From CAYQAE01 sp964415445 [NCBI: uncultured archaeon] (GTDB lineage Archaea; CAYQAE01), in assembly GCA_964415445.1 (NCBI GenBank), contig CAYQAE010000003.1, forward strand, positions 6,192 to 61,534: a stretch of DNA of 55,343 nucleotides, written 5' to 3'. Numbering within the stretch: position 1 is the first letter of the stretch; each line of letters opens with the position of its first letter. Under the pieces are notes generated by a model. That model was not told the DNA's origin, ran no database searches, and was given only the letters and a program-made list of their open reading frames with translations. Positions 42,501-51,018 of this stretch are shown piece by piece. Both the position numbers and the translations under genes were made by a program.

Positions 42501-43385
42501 ATGGATCTTATATTATATTTCCTTGGATTTTTGTCTTTTCTATTTTTGTTGGATGAATTTGAAGAAGAGGATGATGAAGATGATGATAATAAAAGGAAAA
42601 AAATGAAATTTAAGGGGCCAGCTTTTTCTATTGGCGTTATTACTTCTGAGATGCCTTTTCCATGGTATTCTATGGAACCAGTCGAAGATGATGATGAAGA
42701 AGAAGTATATATACCTGAAAATCGCTTTTCTTCGGGAACAAATGATATAGACCGTATATTAAAAGGGGGGTTGCCTAAATCACAAGCAATTTTGCTAAAG
42801 ACTCCATCTTGTGATGAGAAAGATATGATATTATTTAATATTATGAAAAAAAATATTGAAAACCAAGGGTGTGTATTTGTTGGTGAAAGATTAAGACCGT
42901 ACTTAGAGAAATTTTTAGATAAAGATAGGTTCTTTATGGTAATGAGTGGTCAATCCTCTTCTAAAGGAGAAAATATAATTAACTGTGATATGGGGCCAAC
43001 TTCGATAAATTTAGCTATTGCAAGAGTTTTGATGAAATTAAAAGAAAAAGAAAAAATTTTAATTTTAAATATATTATCTCAATTACTTTTGCAAGATGAT
43101 TCTGGTAATGTTTCTCAATTTTTAAATTCACTTATCTCAAAAGCTAGAAAAAAGAATATAAGTATAATAGCTATTTTAAATCCACAAATGCATGAGATGG
43201 AAGATGTAGCACAACTCGATGATATTTTTGATTCTCATCTCGAAATAATTTCTCGAGAAATAGAAAGAGATGGTGTTTTAAAGCTTAAAAAATTCTTAAT
43301 TATAAAAAAAATGCCTGATGTGAATTATAAAGAAGGGTTACACAAAATTAATATAAAAGGAACTAAATTAAGACTTGGTGATTAA
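42501..43385 (+). CDS. KaiC/RecA-like protein with a degenerate Walker A motif
   Basis: The protein has 294 residues. After an acidic, low-complexity N-terminus (EFEEEDDEDDDNKRKKMK) comes FSSGTNDIDRILKGGLPKSQAILLKTPSCDEKDMILF. The GTxxID.iL.GGLP..Q opening is that of KaiC/RadA-like ATPases, but the expected G-x-x-G-x-G-K-T is replaced by TPSCDEKDM, so ATP hydrolysis is doubtful. The C-terminal part resembles the family core (IIAILNPQMH). It ends directly before the next gene, whose TTG start lies a few bases after GGTGAT. A regulatory, non-hydrolysing paralogue is a plausible reading. Confidence 0.55.
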   Translation: MDLILYFLGFLSFLFLLDEFEEEDDEDDDNKRKKMKFKGPAFSIGVITSEMPFPWYSMEPVEDDDEEEVYIPENRFSSGTNDIDRILKGGLPKSQAILLKTPSCDEKDMILFNIMKKNIENQGCVFVGERLRPYLEKFLDKDRFFMVMSGQSSSKGENIINCDMGPTSINLAIARVLMKLKEKEKILILNILSQLLLQDDSGNVSQFLNSLISKARKKNISIIAILNPQMHEMEDVAQLDDIFDSHLEIISREIERDGVLKLKKFLIIKKMPDVNYKEGLHKINIKGTKLRLGD

Positions 43386-43856
43386 TTGCCAAAGACAGGG
43401 ACAATTAATGATATGGGAACTGTAGAACCACCTGGTGGATCATTTTTGAAAGAAATAGTTTGTTTAGAAGTCACTTATGGGAACCAAGATCCTCCGCTAA
43501 CTTGTAAATACATTCTTTATTACTATAATAAAAAATTAATTATAACAGATGTTGAGGGCAAGATAATAGATAGAATAGAATTATTTCTAACTCCCAAACA
43601 AATTGTAGAGATAAATTTCAAAAAAATAGCTTCTAAAGAAGATGAAGTATATTCTATTGGTGAGTTGAAATTTGATTGTGGAGATACTCAAAATGAAATA
43701 TTGCCAGAGACGTTTGTAATTTTTTTTGACAATAATGAAATTGTAGCATCTGATTTAAATAAACAAACAAAAGGGAGGATATTGCTAAATAGTATAACCA
43801 AACCTATAACTAATATTGATTTTTTTGAAAAAAAATATCAAAAAAAATCTGAATAA
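43386..43856 (+). CDS. Uncharacterised protein in operon with the KaiC-like gene
   Basis: The protein has 156 residues from a TTG start immediately after the stop of the preceding gene, with GGTGA 5-8 nt upstream. The sequence is predicted to be beta-rich (LTCKYILYYYNKKLIITDVEGKIIDRIEL). I do not recognise it. Its tight spacing suggests it works with the KaiC-like protein. Confidence 0.55.
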   Translation: MPKTGTINDMGTVEPPGGSFLKEIVCLEVTYGNQDPPLTCKYILYYYNKKLIITDVEGKIIDRIELFLTPKQIVEINFKKIASKEDEVYSIGELKFDCGDTQNEILPETFVIFFDNNEIVASDLNKQTKGRILLNSITKPITNIDFFEKKYQKKSE

Positions 43857-43925
43857 ATTATTTTTGAGAAATGGTTATATGCATTTTTAATTAGCATCTA
43901 ATCTAGTATAAGGAGAGATTTTTGT

Positions 43926-44804
43926 ATGGGGGCTGTATCTTTAGCATTTCGAAATTTACGTAGAAGACCTCTAAGTACACTTATGACAGCATTAGGTTTA
44001 GTGGTCGCTGTAGCATATATGATCGCTTTATTGACTATAATTTTTGGTGCTAGATTAAGTATAGATAATTTATCTGAAAGTGATGATCCTGAAAAAGTAG
44101 AAGAGTGGAGAAAATTTACTGAAGATACTTTATCTGATAAAGATACAAATAATTTAGAAGATTATATTAAAGAAAATAAAGATAAAGAAGATCAATTCTA
44201 TTCATATGTTGCAAATTCAGATGAAAGTGAAAATTATAAAGTTATAATGAATATTACTATTAGAGAAACTTTGGAAGGTAATGAGAGTTATACCCTAGAA
44301 GAAGTGCCCATAAGGGATGCTTTAGCTGAAATTTTAGTTGCTGATATGGCTGATGATGAAGTTGCAGATTATTGGAAAGAACATATTACAGGAATTTTAT
44401 CAAAATATCATTATTTTGTAGCAATGATTACTTTAATTGTAGCAATAATTGGTATTACAAATACTATGTTAATGTCTATTTTGGAGCGCACAAGAGAGAT
44501 AGGTATTTTGAAATCAATTGGTGCTTCAAATTCTAAAGTACTTAAAATATTTTTAGCAGAAGTATTGATTATTGGAATTTTTGGTGGTTTGGCTGGGTTT
44601 TTAATCGGTTTTTTTGCTGCCACATTTACTTTATCTTCTAATCTTCAAAATGTACCTGTTTTGACTGACCCACTAGCTATTATACCGCAATTAATTGGGA
44701 TCTCATTTTTGATGTCCATAGGGTGTAGCCTTTTGGCAGGGATATTGCCAGCAAGAAGAGCCGCTAAAATGGATCCAGAGGAGGCACTCAAATATGAGTG
44801 GTAG
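43926..44804 (+). CDS. MacB/FtsX-type ABC exporter permease
   Basis: The protein has 292 residues. FRNLRRRPLSTLMTALGLVVAVAYMIALL is the amphipathic and first membrane helix of MacB/LolC-like permeases. A periplasm-facing domain of only about 110 residues, acidic and without cysteines, follows. Three helices with TNTMLMSILERTREIGILKSIGAS and ILPARRAAKMDPEEAL complete the FtsX domain. The stop overlaps the ATPase gene by 11 nt. It is part of a permease-ATPase-permease operon. Confidence 0.85.
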   Translation: MGAVSLAFRNLRRRPLSTLMTALGLVVAVAYMIALLTIIFGARLSIDNLSESDDPEKVEEWRKFTEDTLSDKDTNNLEDYIKENKDKEDQFYSYVANSDESENYKVIMNITIRETLEGNESYTLEEVPIRDALAEILVADMADDEVADYWKEHITGILSKYHYFVAMITLIVAIIGITNTMLMSILERTREIGILKSIGASNSKVLKIFLAEVLIIGIFGGLAGFLIGFFAATFTLSSNLQNVPVLTDPLAIIPQLIGISFLMSIGCSLLAGILPARRAAKMDPEEALKYEW

Positions 44805-45531
44805 TGAAAAATATACCATTGATGCAAGAGACATCTCTAAAACTTATTATTTAGGTGAGAATAAAATTGAATCACTTAAAAATGTAGATTTTAAAGTAAC
44901 TGCATCTGAATTTGTAGCAATAGTTGGCCCTTCTGGTTCAGGCAAATCTACACTTCTAAATATGATAGGTGGTTTAGGTAGACCTACATCAGGTAGAATA
45001 TGGATTGATGGTGTTGAAATTACTAAAGGTTTTATTGGGGCTGAATTTACTATCCTTCCTGCAATAAGAAGATTGAAGATGGGTTTTGTATTTCAATTTT
45101 TTAATTTAATACCTACTTTATCTGCACTTGAGAATGTTATGCTTCCTATGGAATTTACAAAAAAGACTAAAATTGAGAGAAAAGAGAAAGCATTAGAATT
45201 GTTAGAGAGAGTTGGAGTTAGCCACAGAATAAAACATAAACCTACAGAATTATCTGGAGGAGAACAACAAAGGGTAGCGGTAGCACGATCTTTGGCAAAT
45301 GATCCTACTATATTACTAGCTGATGAACCTACAGGTAATTTAGATTCAAAAACAGGAAGGGAAATAATTGAGATATTACTTAATTTAAATGAAGAGCGAG
45401 GACAAACTTTAGTTGTAACTACTCATGATCTTCGTGTTGCTAAAATGGCACACAGAATTATTTATATAAAAGATGGTGTAATTATGAATGAGATGCTACC
45501 TTCAGAGGAGTTAGTTGGTAAGGAGAAATAA
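44794..45531 (+). CDS. MacB/LolD-type ABC transporter ATPase
   Basis: The protein has 245 residues. Walker A is GPSGSGKST, Q-loop region FVFQFFNLIPTLSALENVMLP, signature LSGGEQQRVAVARSL, Walker B LLADEPTGNLD and H-loop TTHD. These define the MacB/LolD class that powers type VII ABC exporters by mechanotransmission. A small insertion (TKGFIGAEFTILPAI) separates the A-loop region from the Q-loop. Confidence 0.92.
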   Translation: MSGSEKYTIDARDISKTYYLGENKIESLKNVDFKVTASEFVAIVGPSGSGKSTLLNMIGGLGRPTSGRIWIDGVEITKGFIGAEFTILPAIRRLKMGFVFQFFNLIPTLSALENVMLPMEFTKKTKIERKEKALELLERVGVSHRIKHKPTELSGGEQQRVAVARSLANDPTILLADEPTGNLDSKTGREIIEILLNLNEERGQTLVVTTHDLRVAKMAHRIIYIKDGVIMNEMLPSEELVGKEK

Positions 45532-45533
45532 TT

Positions 45534-46895
45534 ATGGGAGTATTAAGTATATCTTTCAGAAATTTATCCAGAAGAAAATTAAGAGCAACAATTATGATCT
45601 TAATTATTATGGTAGTCTGTGGTGCATTTGTTAGTATTGTAAGTGTCAGAAGCGGGATTCGTGCTACAGATGTGGGTCAAGAAGCTGCAAAAGAATTAGA
45701 TTATCATATTAGATTAAGTGACGCTAAATATGTTACGGATGGGTCATATGATAATCCTGACAGTATTGATTATGCTAAAGTTAGCTCAAAAGTTATGTCT
45801 GAAATTGATAGAACTTGGAGTGATTCGGTAGTATTTGATCCAAGATTAAATTCTCAAGATTTGCTAATTCGCACAAATACTTCAGGTAGGCCCCACTCAT
45901 ATAATAACACTGGAGAGGAAGGTCTTTTTTATTTAGTGGGAGTAAACCCTTACATGCTAAAACAATTTTCAGAAAGTATGGAAGGCTCATATCTTTCAAA
46001 TCGTAATTCAAGATTAGGTATGGGTATTGTAAATGGTAGTTATTTTTCAGAAAATCAACAAGATTCTCTAAATCCACAAAGAGAAGTTATAATTAGTCAA
46101 GAGTTAGCAGATATTGAAAATATTACTGTAAATGATACTATTGCAATTTTTTATGAGAATGATGCAGCAGATTCTTATGAGGAAGCAACAGATTTTGAGA
46201 TAAATTTAAGCTATATATCAAGTGCTGCAGATTTAAATAGAACAGGATATAATGTTACAGTAATTGGAATATTTTCTGGAATTAATTTTAGATATATCTA
46301 TATGGATATGGAGTCAGCTTTAGAATTTTTAAATAGAAAAACATCTACTGAGCGATTTTATACTACAATTTTTATCAGAATTGATGATACAGATTATTTA
46401 GCTGATGCATCACTATATATCAAAGATATAGCAAATTCTGAAGAGTTAGATTATGTAAATAAATTAGAAGCTACCAATGCAATCCAATCCTACACAGATG
46501 TTACAGGAATTCAAGTTGCTTTTATTACTTTAATTGTTGCATTTTTAGTTATTTTTAATTCAATGCAGATGTCAGTTCATGAGAGAATCAAAGAATTAGG
46601 TACAATTCGGGCTTTAGGTGCAGAAACTACTACTGCAATTGCAATAACAGTATTTGAAGGATTTATATTGGGAGTTTTGGGTGGATTTTTAGGATATTTC
46701 TTTTCAATGTCTTTAGCGCTTCTGTCTTCAAACATCTCTTTCCTAGCCGGTGCATTAGAATTTGCTACAGTTAGAGGCGTTTGGTATTTAGGTGCATCTA
46801 CTCTATTAGGTGCAGGTCTAGCTTCACTTGCTGCATTAATTCCAGCTTTAGTTACTACTATGACACCACCAGAGATTACTCTAAAGCAGAAATAA
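45534..46895 (+). CDS. Second MacB/FtsX-type ABC exporter permease
   Basis: The protein has 453 residues, beginning 2 nt after the ATPase gene. LSISFRNLSRRKLRATIMILIIMVV is helix 1. A large extracellular domain (about 50-320, with NxS/T sequons) follows, then three helices with FNSMQMSVHERIKELGTIRALGAETT and a C-terminal ALVTTMTPPEITL. With the smaller permease it probably forms a heterodimeric exporter of a lipid-linked or peptide substrate; the substrate is unknown. Confidence 0.85.
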   Translation: MGVLSISFRNLSRRKLRATIMILIIMVVCGAFVSIVSVRSGIRATDVGQEAAKELDYHIRLSDAKYVTDGSYDNPDSIDYAKVSSKVMSEIDRTWSDSVVFDPRLNSQDLLIRTNTSGRPHSYNNTGEEGLFYLVGVNPYMLKQFSESMEGSYLSNRNSRLGMGIVNGSYFSENQQDSLNPQREVIISQELADIENITVNDTIAIFYENDAADSYEEATDFEINLSYISSAADLNRTGYNVTVIGIFSGINFRYIYMDMESALEFLNRKTSTERFYTTIFIRIDDTDYLADASLYIKDIANSEELDYVNKLEATNAIQSYTDVTGIQVAFITLIVAFLVIFNSMQMSVHERIKELGTIRALGAETTTAIAITVFEGFILGVLGGFLGYFFSMSLALLSSNISFLAGALEFATVRGVWYLGASTLLGAGLASLAALIPALVTTMTPPEITLKQK

Positions 46896-46930
46896 ATTCT
46901 ATTATATCTCAATAAGGCCAATTTAATATT

Positions 46931-47941
46931 TTATAACTTTTCTTTCTTTATCTCTTTTGTTGCATCAGACATATTTTTCATCTTATGATATGCTATCTTT
47001 TCTGCCCCATCTTGATTAAGATATTGTTTTATTCCACCAAATCCACAATCTGGATCAATTATTAGATTTTCTAATCCAAATTGCTTTCCACCACGTAATA
47101 TGTGTTTTTTAATCTCATCTTTAGTTTCAATGACTTTAGAAATAGGTTTTTTCTCTTCTTTAACATCTACTAAATGAAGTGGATCAATTGCAGTCCGCAC
47201 AGATCCTAATCCAATCATTTTGTCATATTTTTCAAGCTCATCTTTTTTATATTCTTCTAAATTGTTTGGATGGACCACAAATTCATGATCTAGATAATCA
47301 GCATCAGTCTCAAGTAGTAGATCACTAAATCCAGATATATCTCCACACACATGAATTCCCCTAGCTGCTTTTTTTATCTCTGAAAATTGGTTATTAATAC
47401 ACTCTATTAATTCATCCCTCTCTTTTGCAATCCAAAGCGCATAACTTAGACTAGGCTCATCTATTGAAATAATATCCACACCAGCTTTGTCATAAAATTT
47501 TGCAATTTTTTTAACTACATCTGAATAGTTAAGTAAAATATCACTATATTCTAGAGCATTATGTTCTTTTGAAACTTTAGTTAAACTAGCTAGAGTGATA
47601 GTTCCAGTTATTTGAACTTTTGTACCTGCTATTTTTAATTTCTTTTCCTTTATATTTTCTTTTAGAAAATCAAGAAGCTCTAAAGTTACAGGATTTTTTA
47701 AATCATCTAATTCATCTATTACCCAAAAATCTCCATCAATTTTAGAAAATCCTATTTTTTCTTTGATAAGAGGATCCAAAAACATAGCTTGCATATCTTG
47801 GAGTTGTCCATAAGTTATATAATCTATACCTGCTTTAATTTGATCATCAATTGATCTTTTCATATTTTCCTTAGAATCTTCAAGCGGAAAAGAGCCAACT
47901 GTAGTAGTTATTAATTTTGAATGCAGATCGATTTTTTTTCA
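46931..47941 (-). CDS. MetE-type (archaeal) methionine synthase; start codon anomalous
   Basis: From the ATG at 47863 the frame gives 310 residues: DIISIDEPSLS, then GIHVCGDISGF and DPDCGFGG, the zinc-binding His/Cys/Glu/Cys set of MetE C-terminal domains. Archaeal proteins of this size transfer a methyl group to homocysteine from a corrinoid or pterin donor. The family's N-terminal sequence (LITTTVGSFPLEDSKENMKRS) is encoded in the same frame upstream, so the ATG at 47863 is too late. That upstream part contains no ATG, GTG or TTG before the in-frame TGA at 47941-47939. A GAGGTG ribosome site (47945-47940) sits 7 nt before an ATC at 47932. Either initiation is non-canonical or the T8 run at 47932-47939 (A8 on the coding strand) has one base too many; seven would give a GTG start. 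Confidence 0.75.
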
Positions 47942-47944
47942 CCT

Positions 47945-48508
47945 CTATATTTTATGGACATTAAACAAATCTACTTTTGTAATTATCCCCTCAAGTGAAC
48001 CCATATGAGTTACCAAAAGAGCAGAATTTTTTCTAAGAAGTTGAGTTATTGATTTAATTGGAGCATTTGCAGATATTAAAGGAAATGGGTCTTCCATAAC
48101 TTCTTCTACTTTTTTATATTTTAGATCTAAATTAGGTTCTCTATCCATAATAGTTAATATTACACTATCTGAGACACTTCCTACTATTTTTTCATTTTCA
48201 ATTACAGGAAGTTGAGATACTTCATGATTTTTCATCAGTTTAATTGCATTTGAGAGGTTATCATTTGGTGAAATTGATATAATTCCTCTTTGCATAATAT
48301 CTAATGCTCTTTTTTGACGTTTATTTTTATAATGTGTGATTACGTTATATATTTTATTTATAGTAGATAAACGTGGATCAACATCTCCTGCTTCAATTTG
48401 TGAAATTAAAGATTGGCTAAAATTAGTTAATTTGGCAACTTTTGCTTGAGTTAGCCCTGATTCTTTCCTTAATTTCTTCAATTCATCAACTGAAAACATA
48501 TTTTTCAA
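47945..48508 (-). CDS. HTH (XRE) regulator fused to paired CBS domains
   Basis: The protein has 187 residues. An XRE helix-turn-helix lies at about 10-60 (LRKESGLTQAKVAKLTNFSQSLISQIEAGDVDP). Two CBS domains follow (about 70-125 and 130-187: IISISPNDNLSNAIKLMKNHEVSQLPVIENEKIVGSVSD and PLISANAPIKSITQLLRKNSALLVTHMGSLEGIITKVDLF). The CBS pair would bind an adenosyl ligand such as AMP, ATP or SAM. It sits upstream of the metE-like gene in the same direction with essentially no gap, so a SAM- or energy-responsive control of methionine synthesis is possible. Confidence 0.85.
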   Translation of the reverse strand: MKNMFSVDELKKLRKESGLTQAKVAKLTNFSQSLISQIEAGDVDPRLSTINKIYNVITHYKNKRQKRALDIMQRGIISISPNDNLSNAIKLMKNHEVSQLPVIENEKIVGSVSDSVILTIMDREPNLDLKYKKVEEVMEDPFPLISANAPIKSITQLLRKNSALLVTHMGSLEGIITKVDLFNVHKI

Positions 48509-48589
48509 TTCAATATTTTTAATTTATCTGTAAAAAACTTTTGTAAATAGGAGAAGATATAGTTTAATTTTAAAAGTAGGTTATATTCT

Positions 48590-48799
48590 ATGAATTTAGA
48601 TTCATTTGAGCAAGCTCTGATTAATTCCACTCCATATATTTCGGATATATCAAAATTTAAGAATTTAGTTGAAAAATTAAACCTAAAAGAGGTAGATTTA
48701 GATAAAAAAATCGAGAAACTTAAAAAATATCAAACAGATGATAGACAACTTATTACAGATATTAATATCTTTTTGAGCAATTTAGAGAAATTAAAATGA
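48590..48799 (+). CDS. Small helical protein coupled to a HAD gene
   Basis: The protein has 69 residues. It is all-helical and charged (FKNLVEKLNLKEVDLDKKIEKLKKYQTDDRQLITDINIFLSNLEKLK). It overlaps the HAD gene by 4 nt (ATGA), which supports it being a real gene. I do not recognise a family. Confidence 0.6.
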   Translation: MNLDSFEQALINSTPYISDISKFKNLVEKLNLKEVDLDKKIEKLKKYQTDDRQLITDINIFLSNLEKLK

Positions 48800-49320
48800 T
48801 AAAAGTAGTTTTTTTTGATTTAGATGGAACTATTGTATATAGGGCTGATCAAGGTTATTCTTATATTAGTGGATTAGGTCGCGATAGATTAATTGAGGAA
48901 TTAAAAAATAATGATATGTGTCTTATGCCCTATACCTTAGAATTTTTAAAATTACTAAAATCTAAAGATATAAAGCGATATATTGTAAGTAATAGTTATG
49001 ATGAGGATGTAAAATTAGTTTTAGATCATTTTAAGATAAGTAAATATCTCAAAATTATAAGTTTTGATCTATTCAACAAAGGAGATAGAATTGCTCAAGT
49101 TTTATCTGGATTGAGATTAAATCCAAAACAGGCGCTTTTTGTAGATAATCAAATTGAACATTTATCTGATGCAGAAGAGAAAAATCCTAATCTAAATACA
49201 GTGTTTTTAAAAAGTGATATTTATCTTAATTCGCATTGGAGAGGTAAAAATAAATCTGAATATGAAAAAACTTTTTTTCACTTGTATAAATTATTTTTGG
49301 ATAATTCCAATTTAGAATAA
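48796..49320 (+). CDS. HAD-superfamily phosphatase-like protein
   Basis: The protein has 174 residues. Motif I is VVFFDLDGTIVY (D-x-D-G-T), motif II YIVSNS, and motif IV region QALFVDNQIEHLSDAEE. A small helical cap lies between motifs I and II. The substrate cannot be read from sequence; phosphate monoesters are the family norm. The expected Lys of motif III is not obvious, so activity is slightly uncertain. Confidence 0.78.
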   Translation: MIKVVFFDLDGTIVYRADQGYSYISGLGRDRLIEELKNNDMCLMPYTLEFLKLLKSKDIKRYIVSNSYDEDVKLVLDHFKISKYLKIISFDLFNKGDRIAQVLSGLRLNPKQALFVDNQIEHLSDAEEKNPNLNTVFLKSDIYLNSHWRGKNKSEYEKTFFHLYKLFLDNSNLE

Positions 49321-49384
49321 TAATTATTATACATTTTTTTATGCTATTACTATATCTAAATTTGATATTGTCTAAGGTGGAAAT

Positions 49385-50086
49385 ATGAGTAATATTTCAT
49401 TTATAATTTCTAACTTTGTGTTGGGATTAGCTACTTTTATTTTATTTTTTCTTAGTTTTTTGATCTACAAAAGAGTGGTAGGAGGATCATATGCTTATCG
49501 TTGTTGGGCTAATGCTGCTTTTATTATTTTTGTCTATGCTCTTTTAGAAGTTGTAGGAAGTATTTTTGTGGGCAAAAATCACTTTAATTCATCTAACCTA
49601 AATGAAATATTTCAAGTAACAGGTTATACTCTAAATGCAATTGGTTATTTCTATATACCTTTAGGTCTATTGTATCTAAGCTCAGATCTCGGGATATATC
49701 ATCTAAACAATAAAAAAATATATTTTTTAGAAAAATTATGGATAGTTTCGATGTTAATTTCTTTTGGGGTATTTATGGCTTTAATACCTAAATATTATAT
49801 TGTAAAAGTATTTATGAATACCTATAATATAATGTTTACGTTTGTTTGGATTTTTTCAATAGTGGTATATTATAAACCGTATATAGAGCTTAAAAAAACA
49901 AGTTTAGCATGGACATATATCTTTTTGGGTTTAGTAAGTTCACTTTTTAAGTGTATAACTAGAATAATAAGAGATTTTGGGATAAGTAGTAGTATTGGAA
50001 ATTTAGTTGGGATTTTTGATGCATTATTAGGTATTTTCTTTATATTGGCTTTTTATAAACTTGGAAAAACAGTAGAGGCATTTTAG
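49385..50086 (+). CDS. Seven-helix membrane protein of unknown function
   Basis: The protein has 233 residues with about seven evenly spaced hydrophobic helices and short loops. The sequence contains YRCWANAAFIIFVYALLEVVGSIFVG and LAWTYIFLGLVSSLFKCITRIIRDFG. It loosely resembles the small archaeal seven-helix families but shows no retinal lysine context or known motif. The gene is preceded by AAGGTGG, a good ribosome site. Confidence 0.6.
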   Translation: MSNISFIISNFVLGLATFILFFLSFLIYKRVVGGSYAYRCWANAAFIIFVYALLEVVGSIFVGKNHFNSSNLNEIFQVTGYTLNAIGYFYIPLGLLYLSSDLGIYHLNNKKIYFLEKLWIVSMLISFGVFMALIPKYYIVKVFMNTYNIMFTFVWIFSIVVYYKPYIELKKTSLAWTYIFLGLVSSLFKCITRIIRDFGISSSIGNLVGIFDALLGIFFILAFYKLGKTVEAF

Positions 50087-50202
50087 AAATAATTTTTCAA
50101 TAAAAGATTCAAATGAAAAAGTTCTATAATTTTAAATAGTTGCAAACCATTGTTTTTGATAAAGATTTATAAAAGCAAAGTTATCTGATTTTGTTGAGAA
50201 AA

Positions 50203-51018
50203 ATGGGTAGAATTGGTAGAGGTTGGAAGCTGGCTAAAGTTAGTTTAGGAGTAGTAAAAAAAGATAAAGAAATTTTAATTTTACCAATTTTGTCTGGAAT
50301 TTTATCTACTTTAGTATTTGGACTTATTTTCATACCTGGATTTTTAGGATCTTCTCTTTTATTTGAATCAGAAGAGGCTAGTAGCTATTTTGTATATTTT
50401 ACTTATTTTTTAGCTTACATTGCAATGACCTTTGTTATAGTTTATTTTAATGCTGCTGTGATAGGGTGTGCAAGCATAAGATTAGGTGGTGGAGATCCTA
50501 AGCTAAAAGATGGATTTAGAATCGCAAATAAAAAACTACATCTTATTTTCTTTTGGGCTATACTCTCAGCTACCATGGGCTTAATTTTTAGAGCTCTAAG
50601 AAATAGATTAAGATTTTTAGGTACAATGTTTGAATGGGCTTGGGGCATTATAACTTATTTTGTGGTTCCTATAATGCTTTTTGAAAAAGTTTCAGTAAAA
50701 GAATCAATTGGAAGAAGTAAAGATATAATCTCAAAAACATGGGGAGAAGCTCTATTTGGTGAGATAGGTATGGGACTTTATTTCCTTCTTTTGGGGATAA
50801 TTGGTTTGGCATTTCCTTTAGTTGGATTTATCTTCTTTGCCACGTGGGGCTTAATTGTTGGTTTGATAGCATTTTTAGTTTATGTAATAGTTCTTATGGT
50901 AATTTATTCTGCAGCAGATGGTGTTTTGAAAGCTGCCCTATATCGTTATGCAAGAACAGGCCAGATTTCTGAAGATTTTCCAAAAAAGCTAGTTCAGCCA
51001 CAACATTATAGATATTAA
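50203..51018 (+). CDS. DUF6159-like multi-pass membrane protein
   Basis: The protein has about 271 residues from the ATG at 50203. A TTTATAAA box about 30 nt upstream makes a leaderless start there more likely than the TTG codons at 50191 or 50194. The N-terminus GRIGRGWKLAKVSLGVVKKDKEILILPILSG is an amphipathic helix followed by about six membrane helices. The C-terminal segment SAADGVLKAALYRYARTGQISEDFP is characteristic of a widespread glycerophosphoryl-diesterase-like membrane family. It converges on the pterin-related operon and overlaps its last gene by 4 nt. Confidence 0.6.
   Translation: MGRIGRGWKLAKVSLGVVKKDKEILILPILSGILSTLVFGLIFIPGFLGSSLLFESEEASSYFVYFTYFLAYIAMTFVIVYFNAAVIGCASIRLGGGDPKLKDGFRIANKKLHLIFFWAILSATMGLIFRALRNRLRFLGTMFEWAWGIITYFVVPIMLFEKVSVKESIGRSKDIISKTWGEALFGEIGMGLYFLLLGIIGLAFPLVGFIFFATWGLIVGLIAFLVYVIVLMVIYSAADGVLKAALYRYARTGQISEDFPKKLVQPQHYRY

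Noticed and set aside
45576-45604. 8-bp stem AATTAAGA/TCTTAATT in the ABC permease gene
   Set aside because: The stem is purely AT-rich with a 13-nt loop and is isolated. It is what this base composition yields by chance, and it serves as a caution against counting weak stems.
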